Assembly: GCA_026874595.1 (NCBI GenBank)
Contig: CM049315.1
Span: 77,053,401 to 77,117,400, forward strand
Origin: Sipunculus nudus
Lineage: Eukaryota > Annelida > Sipuncula > Golfingiida > Sipunculidae
Direction: 5' to 3'
DNA length: 64,000 nucleotides
How positions within the stretch are numbered: the stretch's first letter is position 1; each line of letters starts with the position of its first letter. Made by a program: the position numbers and the translations under genes. The notes under the pieces were generated by a model. That model was given only the letters and a program-made list of their open reading frames with translations. It made no database searches and had not been told where the DNA came from. Shown piece by piece: positions 49,748 through 62,214 of the stretch.

Positions 49748-51912
49748 ATAAAAATATTTTAGATAATTGAGAAAAAATCTTCAAAGTTAAGTATCCATTT
49801 TCAGGTTCTGTAAGAGGAATATAAAATAAATAGTTCCGTTACCCTGGTGTCAACGTAAAGAACATTTTTATCTAAAGAGACAAATAGTGCAGCCGTATAG
49901 AAGCTTAAACAATACTAGGATTTGTAAAAAAAAATAGTAGGATTGGGTTATATTCCGGATCTTTTCAGGCGTTAATCCGCGCCCCATATGTTGAAGGTTA
50001 AGGCTTGGGCGTGTCTTGTTAGTTAATCCATACGTCGTGTGATCGGACGCCCGCTACACGATCGGCCTGCACGACACAGCGGGTACTGAAGGGTCCCTCT
50101 CTGAATGCTGACGGGTTGTACATGTATTATTAGTGACCCGGGCACATCAACGACCGCCATCAACACTACTTGTGTATTCCGTTTGCTTAAAAGACCCTGC
50201 CGAGGGCAACAATGTTTTCTTTGGTCACAGACTTTTGATAGGTGACGTTTGCATGGACTCATGAAAGTGTCCAGTACAAGACAAGTGCTCTTATTGAAGT
50301 CCGAGGAAAGTTAAAGCCCTCAGCTTGTATATAACTAAGTATGAATGATAAACAGTGATATATAGGACATTGTACGCTTAATGCGATATCAGTAGGGCAG
50401 GGCACGGAGGGGCGCAGTACTCAATACCAATCATTCAAATCTCCCGACCGCCTCGACTGTACATAAATAAACGTGTGTCTAATATCATAGACCGTCTTCA
50501 CTGCAGTTATTACAGTTTCTTCTGACCATATTAACATATGATTGGAGCATAAATCCTACCCAGCCATGGACCGGCACACGCGGGATTCAGTTATGTCAAC
50601 ATCCCGTGATCATTGGCGTGTGATCTTTCTTCAGAATTTCTATCCGACTAACAGAATACTTCTTTGCAAACGATGCCGACAACAGCTCCTCTCGACATGC
50701 CCATAAACAAAACAAGGCGATTGTGGTTTCTTCTCTCAAAGTGTGGCACTCAAAGTGTGTTACTTTGTAACAGTAATTAGTCACGAGTCATTACGAAGTT
50801 CTAATATAATTAATATATCGTTGAACATATGTTAGAACATATCTATTTTCAATGCCCATACACCCAAGATAACTGGGCACATCTTTTCAATCGACATATG
50901 ATATGCATGGACGTTTACATCCATGCGTAAAAAAAAAACCAATTCATTTTGAGAATTTACAATATTTTTTTTAATTAATGGAAGATGTAGGACGAAAGGA
51001 ACCCTCGGTGAATCCGCGAAAAAAATTCGATTACCATATTATCCCTAACGTGCTACGGTGGCGCCACGTGTACGACCGTTATATTCAATTGAGCATCTCG
51101 CATAAAAACCAAAAAGAACTCAGTCGAACACGATTGGGGAAAATACAGACACAAAAAATAGTTTCGAAAGATACAGTTAAAGTAATGTATAGTTTCTTAA
51201 TGTTGTCCATTGTAGGCGCAAAAACAAGTTTCGAACGTTCTAGCGTAATACGGATGTCCAGTCAGTGACTTGTATATATGCGGTTGCTTAGTTACGGATT
51301 GCAAAGGACCAGAAGTTACTAGTCAGTCCCATGGTCACTGTCATTTTATCAGATACAGACAATGAGGTCATAGCCATATCTGTCCCCACACAGACTCCAA
51401 AAGGCTGTAGCTGGACGATCGTTACCTTGTCTCACTTGTGACAAATCTTGTGCGATATATGAAGACGGCGGCTGGCGATATCAGGTCAAGCCTAGGAGAT
51501 CTTCATTATCTTTATGTAGCTGTGTTATATGCAGATGACAATCATGCAAGGAAAATCACAACACAATATACCAGACGTGCTGGAAATGTAATTTGCATTC
51601 AAGAGCTGACAAGACTTCACCACATATATTGAAGGAGAAACTGCAGCGATTAAATCTGGTTCTTACAGATTCTTTCACTGTATATGTCCCGATTGGCCTG
51701 TTGGTTTATGGTAATAAATGAACCATTGGTTGAAGGATTTCACGATACAGGTAACCGATGTTAAAGCTCAAGGTATCGGGCACTTGTGACACTGTATGTT
51801 ACACTTCGTACACTATATCCAGACTGCATATATGTGCTGTTCGGGTAATTAGTAGAATACAACGGGAAAGTAATGATTGAGGACGTTTAAATTATTTTTG
51901 TTAGAAATAATC
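49748..51912. other. Non-coding stretch
   Basis: No gene supported. A 96-codon plus frame at 50978-51268 is basic and lysine-rich with no family I recognise. Confidence 0.5.
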
Positions 51913-51995
51913 TTATTGCCTCCGCCATGAGGGTATGCGCTCATAAACGTTCGTGTATGTTTGTGTGTGTGTGTGTGTGTTTGTTTACGAGAATA
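51913..51995 (+). mobile_element. Family B element, 5' fragment
   Basis: 'attgcctccgccatgagggt' followed by 'atgcgctcataaacgttcgt' and a GT-rich run ending 'gtttgtttacga'. Only the first 80 bp of the family are present. Confidence 0.65.
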
Positions 51996-52752
51996 GTCCG
52001 TTGATACAATATACTATTATTGCATGTATATTATAAGAACATATACGTAAAACCCGTCAATTCTTTCTATGTCTTTTTCGGTTAAACATTCTACGCAATC
52101 ATCTGGCTGAAAGATATTGATTATAGTTTGAGTAGTTGGGTTGTGGGGTTGGTTATAGATTGAATATCGACTCTCTCCTCCACACTGGCCGTCCGTGATT
52201 CCATGACTTTTAAAAAAATTCTATATGTGTATATAAGGTTGTTCTATTTTAGAAAAAAAGCAGCAGGCGGCGTTCAGGGTGAGAGCCAATGTTGATCATT
52301 TGGTGCAGTATCCTTCCACAGGCAGCGAGCTGAGGCAGGATCTAACATTTGATTAGCCAGGCTGTAAATAAGACAAGGCCTCTGTGTAAAAGCCCAAAGG
52401 TGCTTATAATGAAGACGTACTTCTAAACTACTGTACCTGCGGTCACCCCGCTCAGCTGTCATCTGGAAAACTTCACTCTTAACACACACGCACGCATGGA
52501 CATGAGTTACATAGCCGCTCATATAACGCTGTATACTTACATTCGACTCCTCAGCTCATATATCCAATTCCATTATTAAACACAACAGGCTTAGGCCAAG
52601 TGCATGTAAATATTAGATAATTACCAGTTCTTTCCCTGTATTAATGCTTGTCATTTTTAATAAATTATAGAATTTGCATGGTACTTGCGACTACCATGTA
52701 CTTGAAAAGTCGACGTCAAGTAAATTTCAGGTACTGGTCAATACATGTATAT
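51996..52752. other. Non-coding stretch
   Basis: No gene recognised; one 82-codon minus frame only. Confidence 0.55.
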
Positions 52753-53100
52753 GTTGCCTCTGATGGGACGGTATAAGCGTTTATCCCCGCGTGTGTGTGC
52801 GTTTGTGTGTTTGTTCACAACATAACACACACAGTCATGTACGGGATCTCATGAAATTTTAAGTGCCTTTTTCAAGGATCAATGAAGAATTTATTAGATT
52901 TTTGTGTGTATTTACCCGGACATGATCCGGATTCAGGAACGGCACCAAGGAATATTCACAAATGTTCAATCACTAATGCACGAATGTGGTTGAATACGGG
53001 TATGTGGGCCGTATAAGTTAATGCAAACACTATTCTGGGAACATCTTACAATGAGGACCCCACATGGTGGAGACTTGCGTTCTTTAGAATGCAGATTTTA
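52753..53100 (+). mobile_element. Family B element, near full-length copy
   Basis: 'ttgcctctgatgggacggta' starts it, followed by 'gttcacaacataacacacac', 'gggatctcatgaaattttaa', 'catgatccggattcaggaac' and 'aatattcacaaatgttcaat'. It ends 'cttgcgttctttagaatgca'. The order of parts is the same as in the 26247 copy. Confidence 0.75.
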
Positions 53101-53831
53101 AGTTTTATTTATTTCATAAATTATATACCAACATAGATACTAATTATAATATAGACTTCAAATATTTCACACTTATTACATATAAATTGAATACTGAATC
53201 GGCCTATTGTAGTAGCAGCGTTGTATCCTATAGTTAAAGGTGTATTTTTGTATATTGAGGATTGATTATGTACCTGTATACATTAAAGATGTAAGCTTTT
53301 ATTCATACAAATAAATGTTCAATCTTTTAAATATGTTTTGTTATATTAACTTTTAATAAAAAAAACCTTGTGTTTTTGCCTGCATTCATAAAATATTTAC
53401 GTATACTTGTACCTTTAACTGTAATGTCCACGTTCTGAAGAACTTAAGCTAAGACTCTTCAGCGTGTCGCATTCTAAATTCACGATGAGAAATTTCATAT
53501 TTACCGGCAAGAGGGCATGCATGTTTTCTAAGTGTTACCACTGGTTACTATGCGGAACCGGTATAAATCGCTCTTCGTTTTGCCGGATACGCATTCCGCA
53601 TGCCGGAAACGCGCAAAAGGAATCTCACCTTATTAATTTAGACTATGCCGATTTTGTCCGCATCCTGCATTCTGTATGACGCATTCCGTACTTAAGGAAA
53701 TTTAATTGCTTTATCCTGAAATACAAACCGCTTCTATTTGTCCCTATCCTGCTTTACATCTATCATGCGTGTACAGACATATGTAAATACACGAGTCACA
53801 AGTAAACAGTGCTTGACTTTATATATATAAT
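53101..53831. other. Non-coding stretch
   Basis: No gene recognised. 'gcattccg' recurs three times with variants between 53590 and 53690. Confidence 0.5.
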
Positions 53832-53900
53832 CTTGTGGTTTATTTTCGCGATTTCCACTCCTTGAGTATTTTGCAAGTTTTTAATTTTTACGATCTTCCC
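53832..53900 (+). mobile_element. Family C element, terminal fragment
   Basis: 'cttgtggtttattttcgcga' followed by 'tttccactcc' matches one end of family C. The rest is not recognisable. Confidence 0.4.
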
Positions 53901-54015
53901 CTAAATTGACTTACACAATTTACATAACTATTATTATATCAATGACGTAATATGCACGCAAAATCTTAACACTATTACGAGGACATTAGTCACAGCGAAT
54001 AAGCGGAAAGTCTTA

Positions 54016-54963
54016 TAAAAGGGGCCCAATCACCTATCTGACCTTTATAAACTAGAGGTAATTCATTGGAGCTTTCATAAAAATAAACCAGAAAACGTGG
54101 ATATCACCGCACACATGCTGCTTTTTTTGTTAATATCAACGTGTTTATTATTTGTGGGGTCCCAATTAAAATAATCATAACAAATTAAACAAGGGCATCT
54201 GGCGGCAAGTTAATTAAAACCAGAGCTTTGAATATGGCATTTTGCAAAAACATGACCTTTCTACCTCCGCATGCATATTCTGTGGTTTGCTTCATGTTCG
54301 CGTGTCTGAAATTTCGCGATATTTTCATTTTATACAATTCGAGAGGGTTTCATTTTCGCGATTGCACCAGAACCTATATAAAATACTGTTGCAGTATTTG
54401 TGTTTATGATGAAATAAGAATAAATCCTACAATACCCCACTCAGTTCTGTTACAGTCATTATATAGTAAGACCTGTGTCACACTTGACATATTCGAGGTG
54501 ATTTTTTAAAATACTTTATGCATGTTTGCAGGGACTGGCTCTGATAGAATGCATCGATTAGATTCCTGATTAATGAATCATGTTTTCAGATGTTATAACT
54601 TATCAGTTAGTGCAGACGCATAATCTCCTCTTGTTCATCTTATAGTTGATGGGACATCTTATTCCCGAGGGTTTAATATTCCCGATTACATCCTATTCGG
54701 GAATATCGCAAAATTAAAACCCTCGCGAACAAAAAGGCAACCACAGTATATGCAACCTACCACCTTAGGTTACACGTTTTCCACTTTTGTCAACATGGCT
54801 GTGTTTATACAAAGACGTGGTTGATAAACAAGTTCATAAATCCTTCACCAAGGATGGGAACTTTTAATTACCAGAATTACCCTTAGATCATTAATATATA
54901 CACAGAGGAAGCCCGATATCACGAAAATTCTTTTTCCAAAGGTAGGTGAATCGGTGCCTTTAA
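54016..54963 (+). mobile_element. Family A element, copy 5, split by a family C insertion
   Basis: The left part (54016 to about 54279) and the right part (about 54747-54963) together give a complete family A sequence from AAGGGGCCCAATCACCT to GGTGAATCGGTGCCT plus TTAA. The break falls inside the shared 'cctccgcatatatgcaac' segment. The 93-codon frame at 54228-54509 spans the junction and is not a gene. Confidence 0.8.
54280..54746 (+). mobile_element. Family C element, copy nested inside family A
   Basis: The left end is 'ctgtggtttgcttcatgttc' followed by 'gcg'. The right end, reverse-complemented, is 'ctgtggttgcctttttgttc' followed by 'gcgaggg'. Both ends continue into AATTTTGCGA/AAATTTCGCGA cores. 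The right flank is TATA; the left flank is a TATT that may be a mutated TA site. Length is about 467 bp with no coding frame. Confidence 0.75.
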
Positions 54964-55054
54964 ACAGTGACAGATATATAATGATTTTGATAACTACTTA
55001 GAAAAGAATATGTAAATTTGTTGATGCTGGGATATTATGTGTGAGATGCCTGTT

Positions 55055-55163
55055 TATTTGTGATTTATTTTCACGAAGTTTTATTTTCGTGACAATGTCT
55101 CTTTCGCGAACTATAAAAAAAAATAGAAATTTAAAACCCTCGCGAACAAAATATCAACCACTG
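55055..55163 (+). mobile_element. Family C element, short deletion copy
   Basis: A left end 'ttgtgatttattttcacgaa' and a right end 'accctcgcgaacaaaatatc' 'aaccactg' followed by TA enclose only about 50 bp. This fits an internally deleted family C element. Confidence 0.55.
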
Positions 55164-56077
55164 TATATGAAGTTGTATATAATGTCCGGTAAAACTTTGT
55201 AACTTCGGTCGCTCTTGACAGTGATTGTACGTACTGCAACCTATTTAAACCTTTCTTGCTCAGATCAGTTTTAGATTTCGGGACAATTTAGTTGTAAGAC
55301 CATGCATCATGACATATTTACATCATATGTCATGCATGTTTCACTTTAATTGCATCTCCACCCAAATATTCAACATTCAACTAGAAAGATTGGTTGCTTT
55401 GAAGGTTACTTTTAATCTTTAGTATACAAAGAATAATTATACAGTATGTTTGACCTTTGAATCATGCATTCACCGATGTTTTGATGTGTGTGCATGTGTG
55501 TGCATGTGTGTGTGTAATCATACATATTCATCGATGACAGAACGAGGATTCACGTGTTCATGTTTTCCCTGTTATTTTGTAATATCTTGGATATAATTAC
55601 ACTCCAGGTAGATTCTGATCTGTGTACTTGGGTACCTTTGTTGGAAACTGAACTTTGATGACACGTCACCGTTTCATCATTGAAGGGTGTCAGATTCATG
55701 TCTGCAGGTAACTATAGCGCTTTCGTCTGACGGCTCGTCATGTATAATGCATTGATAAATCCCTGTGTTCATCGTTCCTATAAATATCAGATGAGATAAA
55801 AAGGGACAGAATAAATAGAATGGTAACCAGGCAAGATAGACAAAAACAAAATTTATTAAGGTATTATATAAAAAAAAACTATATATATATATATATATAC
55901 ATATATTTACATATGTATTTATTTATTTATTCATATATTACTTATTTAAGTATTGCAAATACCACATTATTATTTGTATATAATGTACGTATTACCAGTA
56001 TGATATTTATATTTAATGTATATTTTGTATTATTTATATATGATATTCATATAATTTTATATTTAGGATAAATATGC

Positions 56078-56078
<1 letters not shown>
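55164..56078. other. Non-coding stretch with AT/TTTA-rich low complexity
   Basis: A GT-rich run lies near 55484-55516 and AT-rich low complexity at 55878-56050. The 83-codon frame there is a low-complexity artefact. No gene. Confidence 0.6.

Positions 56079-56103
<25 letters not shown>
56079..56103. repeat. (AT)n microsatellite
   Basis: Short AT array. Confidence 0.93.
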
Positions 56104-56109
<6 letters not shown>

Positions 56110-56269
56110 GTGTGTGTTTGTATACACGCGCCCTTTCCATCGCTTTATAAAGAGATCCTGTTCTTTGGGACTTTTTATATAGATTTAGTGCTAACTGTAG
56201 AAAACATATAAGGGTTCATAAACCATGGCGACGTGCTTGTGATCATTGATGGACAGGAAGCATCCCGTT

Positions 56270-56700
56270 TACGGTGATAAAGGCCGATAATCTGAATCGT
56301 TTAACATTCATGAATTCTTGTTTATCCCCAAAATCACCAGAATGACAACATCTAATGAGCTATAGAACCTGCCACGCTGGGCGGTTATATTGTCACCACA
56401 TAGATAAAGCCCCTTTGTGCATAATCACGTCTAATGATTTGACAATCCATTCTCTGAATATTAAATGCTACTGTATGTCAGAGTTGTAAACAGACTATTC
56501 CCTCTCTTTTGCGTTATCTCAAAGGAGCAGAAAACACACAGTGTAAATTATGCATGTATATATGCCTCGACATTTGGCGTTATAAATAGTCTCAGTTATA
56601 TCTTAATTCTGATCGAGACTTTACAATGCCACAGCATACCGCCAGGCGGCGGTACAGGAAGTGTTCCGATAACGTGACTGTCTCCGTTAGCCCTTCATAA
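56270..56700. promoter_or_regulatory. Candidate conserved non-coding block
   Basis: Repeat-free mixed-composition DNA between AT arrays. It has several homeodomain/GATA-like cores ('gtctaatgatttgac', 'agataaag') and no convincing frame. Confidence 0.22.
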
Positions 56701-56725
56701 GGTCCGGATTCTTGATGTTGAATGG

Positions 56726-56727
<2 letters not shown>

Positions 56728-56804
<77 letters not shown>

Positions 56805-56821
56805 ATATATATATATATATT
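56728..56821. repeat. (AT)n microsatellite, interrupted once
   Basis: About 73 bp of TA, an 'aaac' break, then about 16 bp more. Confidence 0.97.
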
Positions 56822-57109
56822 AATTTGATCCTCTAATTAATCGTCATTATTTATTCCTGCTGATATCTGTACATTTGCTTTTATAAGAGGATCTTTTCGG
56901 AATATCGTTACAGTTCGGAATTTGGATAAACGATCAAATGTTTAGGTCTCACTTTACAATTTCGGATAAACTTTGTTCTGATAAACGACGCTTTACTGTA
57001 TTTATACTTTCACCGATCAAATAGTTCAGGTTCCTATAAACTTTAAACTTTATTCATTTTACATGGATTGTGACAAAAAATATAATAATTAATCGAGGTT
57101 ATGGTTATG
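56822..57109. other. Non-coding stretch
   Basis: No gene seen. 'gttcggaa', 'cggataaac' and 'tgataaacgac' phrases recur loosely near 56900-57000. Confidence 0.5.
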
Positions 57110-57262
57110 GCGTTCGGTAGTATCTATGGGTGGAGGAAACCGAAGAACCAACCTTGGACGGGCCACTACATCCCACTCTCATGGCCACCCCGGGGATCGA
57201 ACCTGGGTCGCCAGCGGAGAGAGCTGAGCGTTTCGCTTCTCGACTGTCCAGGCCTATGAATA
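57110..57262 (-). mobile_element. tRNA-type SINE (second family), minus strand
   Basis: On the minus strand a perfect B box GGTTCGATCCC lies at about 57194-57204, preceded by 'cgctggcgaccca' and followed by 'ccggggtggccatgagagtg'. Then come 'ggatgtagtggcccgtccaa' and 'ggttggttcttcggtttcct'. The A box region is degenerate. The body is unlike family S, so it is a separate tRNA-derived SINE family. Confidence 0.65.
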
Positions 57263-58080
57263 TAATCAATTAAATTTAAAGATTAAAATCGATGGCCTAT
57301 GGGCCATAACGCTCTAATACTTCATATGTAGCTTACATACTCTCACAGGTCACATCAAATGACAGGACCAATAACTGTTAATGGTAAAAATATCTGAAGC
57401 AAACAGAAATGAGACAATGTAATAAGGGAAGAATTCGAAATATAAATTTCGACTAAATAAACTAAGTCTTAAGGTTTTTTCTGAGTGTATTGAGTTAATG
57501 GGTTATCTTTAAAGGACAAAAGAGTTCCAGGAGGAACGATGGTTCCAGTTAGAACCATTTGGGTTCTGAAACGAACCGCCAAGAACCGGTTTGTCACTTT
57601 GTACATGAAAGCACGTTTTCATTGTATTACTTGTTTTTTGTAATACTTTAAAGGGGCACTAGGGATGATAATTTGAAAGGCCAAACATGTTGTATACACT
57701 GTACAATAGGACCCAACTAGCCGGGTGTATATAGACCTATTATGTATAACAGGGATATAAATAACATGGAATAATACAACAACAAAAAATGTTTAACCAA
57801 GGGCAGACATTAAATAAATATCACGTCAAATTATGAGCTGAATGTTATTATAAAAGAATACTCAGGTACAGCACAAAGGGATGTTTCTGCGTTTAATTTG
57901 TTGATTTATCTAAATTGTTGGCAATTCGCTTGAATTGCTGTCACAAATGTGGTATCCTGTCGTTCGGTTGACAGCTTTCAGTTTTTGTTTGGATAACTCC
58001 CCGGTTAATCAAAGCCAGATGATAGCGCATAGCGATTTACTTCGGATAAAATCATCTTGAATGGACCTTGTGACAAAACT
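57263..58080. other. Non-coding stretch with GGTTCY palindromes
   Basis: A cluster of GGTTCC/GAACC words lies at 57525-57595. 'ttaaaggggcactagggatg' near 57650 resembles a TTAA-type transposon end, but no partner was found. No gene. Confidence 0.45.
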
Positions 58081-58460
58081 GTGCCTTTGCGTTCTAGTGT
58101 AGGTCTTCATTTAAGCGTCGTTTGTATTAATGAGTGCACTTAGTAGTTTCACTAATTAAGATAAGGACCTCTGAAGCGGCACATGAAATCATTATCTACC
58201 AGGGGAAAGTAGGGCCGTCTTTCTGGTGCGTGGAAACAGTCAAAGATAGCACTTAAATCCCGCGTGTTCTCTCAGCGGCTCTTAACAAAAGCCGGTCTCT
58301 TTAATAAAAAATGCGGCATTACGTGGTGGCTTGATTGTTCTTATCTGGTTTATATTGTGTCCACAACTACACGTTTCTTTGGTTTCCTAAGGCTGGAGCT
58401 CTTCTTAAAGGCTCCTGTATCCTTTCATGTGGTCGCATCAGCACCCAAGCGCGAAGATAA
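58081..58460. promoter_or_regulatory. Candidate conserved non-coding block
   Basis: Repeat-free, mixed composition with 'cactaattaagataagg' and 'gaaatcattatctacc' phrases. A 66-codon frame lies within but is not recognised. Confidence 0.22.
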
Positions 58461-58634
58461 ATAATTTTGTGTCTTTTTACAGATGGATGTATGGGAGTTT
58501 TCTTAATTTATGAATGGGAAGTTTAACTAATGGGCCTGACATTCAAGAATGACAAAGAGTAAGTGATTTGGAAATCTTTAAACAAAGCAATTGTGGATTT
58601 TCGTGACCACCCTGGCACTTAACATATAAAACTA

Positions 58635-58637
<3 letters not shown>

Positions 58638-58684
<47 letters not shown>
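58638..58684. repeat. (CT)n microsatellite
   Basis: Uninterrupted CT dinucleotides over about 47 bp. Confidence 0.97.
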
Positions 58685-58686
<2 letters not shown>

Positions 58687-58851
58687 AGTATACAGACATA
58701 TTCAATATATTTATACATTCAATTGTGTGTGTAAACATACATATTTACATGAGACGAGATTATTTCAGATATAAATTGTTGACAGGATGATTGAGCTATA
58801 AGTATATAACGATACTGATCTTATTTCAATATAGAAACGTATTTGAAGAAG

Positions 58852-58854
<3 letters not shown>

Positions 58855-58919
<65 letters not shown>
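58855..58919. repeat. (AT)n microsatellite
   Basis: Uninterrupted TA dinucleotides over about 65 bp. The nearby tyrosine-isoleucine frame is its translation. Confidence 0.97.
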
Positions 58920-58927
<8 letters not shown>

Positions 58928-60399
58928 AATTGTAAACACGGGGCTGCCAGTAAGAGCAGGCATTTTGTGGATATGACTCCTGTTTTCTGTTTAAGCCTCT
59001 ATATCACGATAACCGAGGCCGGGCTAGGGATCGCTCGTTGTATCTTCAACATTACCGTTGTAAATTCGCTCTTATTTCTGCGGATGTCTGCGACTGATAC
59101 AGCATCATGAAGAACAACAAATAATTCAGCCTGGAGGACAGATTTCCGCCATTTATCGCAGACAAGAAACATTCATCTTCAACACAACGACGACTTTCAT
59201 ACGACAAGACGCAGAGGTTTGCTAACGATTTGGCGGTCCTAGCCGAGACCTGCTGGCGGGCTTCGCACTATATTCTTGCTCAAGCGGCTCAGGGGTGTGC
59301 AGTCAATAATATGACAGAGAGAAAAAAGTGAGAAGAAAACTGATATTGTATTGTGAGGAGTGATCAGAATAAGAAGGGTTTATTGTTATCTTTTCGCTGC
59401 ACGCGACTCTGCCAAGAAAGAGATGGGACCTCGGCGACCGAACTGAGTGGCAAACGAAAAAAATCCCCCGGGCCCGCGCTAGTGAGCGCAATAGAAATCC
59501 TGTCAAGCCTCCAAGTTGTTTACGAGCCAGCCGCCAAGCATATCTCTTACTAATTCTTGCTTTTGTAATGTTGGACCTTTCTCTGACAGATATTAAACTC
59601 AGCTACAGCGAAACAAACAGCATCTATGACCCCGGTTTCTCCCCGTAATTTTGTAGTCACCTAGCCCCGCCTAAATGCAATGCCATGCATGGGGTTTGTA
59701 GAGTTACTGGTATCATATGCCTCAACTTGTATCTTCAATCAATAGCTACATCACTGCATTACACCTGTCGGGAAAGCCTTCTTGGCACTTCGCAGGGGGT
59801 CTAACGGCCCCTCCGTCTCGTATATATCACGAGGTCCTCACAACTCGTAAATCATTTTAGGGATAAAATACAAGACACACAATATTGGTCGGGACCTCTG
59901 GATGGATTCAATAAAATGGGTTTTTCTACTTTTAATAGCATTTCATTTCCTTATTTTCGAACCTGTCAAACTCCGATTTATATATGTGAAGCCCCAGCGT
60001 AAAAAAAAGGTACAAAGAATTTTCTCTCTGCAAAATATAACACTAACCTTTATATCCAAAGTCTACACTGAATGTTAGGCTCAGAGATAAAACTGGAGCA
60101 CCATATGATTATCCGTTATTTTTTAATGGTAGTTGTGCCTCGCGATATAGACTGATGTTATTGCATGTGTTTTACAAAGAGATACGGGATTGGTAGACTT
60201 GCATCCCTATTTTTAAACGCCGGGAGGGTATGCGTGCATTTACCCTGTACGAGATAAATGAGTTTTGTCATTTTAACGTATGTACGAGTTTCAACCCTTT
60301 TTGACGCTATATAAAATGATTAAGAGATTATGCGTATAGTTAAACGGTAGATAGCGGAATAGGAGCATAAAGCGAACCTCTAAGGTTCTATAAATGTTG
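58920..60399. other. Non-coding stretch, GC-richer at 58930-59560
   Basis: No gene supported. The GC-richer part has frames of about 65 codons on both strands over the same bases, arguing against coding. It might be conserved non-coding DNA or an untranslated exon. Confidence 0.45.
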
Positions 60400-60485
60400 G
60401 CCTTTGAGACATCGGTGGGGTCCAAACGGGAGATCCCGTCTACTCAGATTCTGACAATTTAACCACTAAGCTACGTCTTACCTAC
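60400..60485 (-). mobile_element. Possible decayed tRNA-like SINE head
   Basis: On the minus strand, 'gtagcttagtggttaaattg' resembles an A box (TRGCNNAGTGG). About 30 bp on, 'gggatctcccgtttggaccc' sits where a B box would be but is mutated. No body match to the other SINEs here. Confidence 0.4.
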
Positions 60486-61270
60486 ATCGACTGATCAATT
60501 ACATGAAATGTTTAGAAAAGATATCATAATAAAACATAAAAATTATATTTGCTTATATCATGTTATCTCCTAGAAACACATAATACACAGGAAAAGACTA
60601 AATATGCTGTAAAATGTTAGTTTCACGTGTAAAACGTAAGCATTGAACACCTTATGATATATACACCATGTTCTTTAGAACAAGGTCTCTGACCCCTATG
60701 AGCAGAGTCCTTGATTCAGCAGATCAACCCTGTAGCACCCGCCCTTATACAATATTGGTTCTACCATAGCTTGGCCCCCTATACAGTACAGCCTGGGGCC
60801 GCCAGTTCTTGGCCGAGGTCCCATGGTGTTGAAAACTTGTTTGGTCGATAGTGTTACAGAATGGAATGTTGTGTAAGAGTAAGCTGACACCAAAGATACT
60901 TGCTGAGAGTGCAGATGTTATGCTTGTAAATGTATATGATTGTCACCAGAGGACTGTGACTTAGATATTTTATTGCACATTTAAGTAAGGAGTATAACCA
61001 GATGATTGTTTTTTTTATAATTTATTGTACATTAATATGTTTAGATGTTAGCGTTAGAACTTAGTTTAGAGTAAACCAGTGTCTCATTTGATGTTAATTT
61101 CAGTACAGTTTAATTCCGTTGGAACCGCTTTATGTATAGACGTTTCTTTACCAACGGTGTTTATTGTAGACATCAAAAGCAAGGCACCTGATTATTTAGC
61201 TTCTTCTCAGGGTTTGCTCTCTGGAGGTGTGTCCATTTTAGTATTCATATAATTAATAACAAGCCGTATA
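60486..61270. other. Non-coding stretch
   Basis: No gene recognised. Confidence 0.55.
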
Positions 61271-61900
61271 TTTCTGTGAGATGATTGGTCAGATGTCGGT
61301 CAGGAATCGTGACGTCAGCAGGCGTATTAAATCCATTAATAGGAATAACTCGTTACAAATGCCTAGGTCCAGAGGCTGGTTCATGTTTATATCTGTAGAG
61401 CTGAGAGACGATATTCCTGAGCGTAGATCGTCAGCCACGTAGATACTCCTGTCACGGACTTCAGAGTCGAAATCGCAGTTGCCGACAGACTGGTAATCCG
61501 GCGATGTGTGTCTTCCGTGAGTGTATCCAGTAACAGCCCAGGACGATACACGCGAAACTATACTGAAACTGAATATTGTCGTGCGGGGGTATATTCAGGT
61601 ATTTCGTGCTAGATGAATCCAGGTGACATCAGCTGTGAGAGACACTTCTTCAGTAATCCTCCAGAGGAGGCTGTGAGTCCATATGTCAGTGCTTTCTAGA
61701 CTTTGCCTTTAGCCTTTTTGCGTGTTTCGGTGAGGAACTGTGTTGATTGGTAGCGTGAGGCACCGGCGAATCGCTGTGTATGTATACAGTGAGGACGGAC
61801 TGAGATAGGAACTGAAATTCCGATGTCACGTGTGCGCGTTGACATGTGATCTGGAGAAGTGTAAAAAAGTGAACTTTTGTGTGCTGTGAACATGAAGGAG
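61271..61900 (+). promoter_or_regulatory. Possible CCAAT/CRE promoter with an untranslated first exon
   Basis: An inverted CCAAT box (ATTGG at 61284-61288) lies 22 bp before a full CRE palindrome TGACGTCA (61310-61317). About 550 bp of repeat-free, less AT-rich sequence follow, ending in an (AT)n/(GT)n array. That stretch has no long frame and contains donor-like steps such as 'tcggtgagg' (about 61731). This fits a CREB/NF-Y promoter and 5' untranslated exon, but no coding exon is in view downstream. An alternative is conserved non-coding DNA. Confidence 0.25.
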
Positions 61901-61951
61901 TAAACAGGATTTAGTGATTGTGTTTGATTCTGTGGACTGTTGTGATCATCG

Positions 61952-61953
<2 letters not shown>

Positions 61954-62028
<75 letters not shown>

Positions 62029-62041
62029 AGTGTGTGTGTGT
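61954..62041. repeat. Compound (AT)n(GT)n microsatellite
   Basis: About 50 bp of AT followed by about 37 bp of GT with one GA interruption. Confidence 0.97.
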
Positions 62042-62214
62042 ATGGAACGCCTCTCTAGAGTAATGTAAGTGTATTTTAATATATTTTATTGTTTTGTTAA
62101 CTCATGTCTTTTTTCTCTTTTGGAGTGTATGTAAGAGTTTCAACCGGGTCGGTTTACCGTTAAAAAAACCCGAACATTGATCAAAGTATGAATGCGTGTG
62201 AATGTGTTTTCCCC

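Noticed and set aside
55820-56071. 83-codon frame rich in Ile, Tyr and Phe
   Set aside because: Low-complexity AT-rich DNA with an embedded AT array.
58791-58976. Tyrosine-isoleucine repeat protein
   Set aside because: It is the translation of an (AT)n microsatellite.
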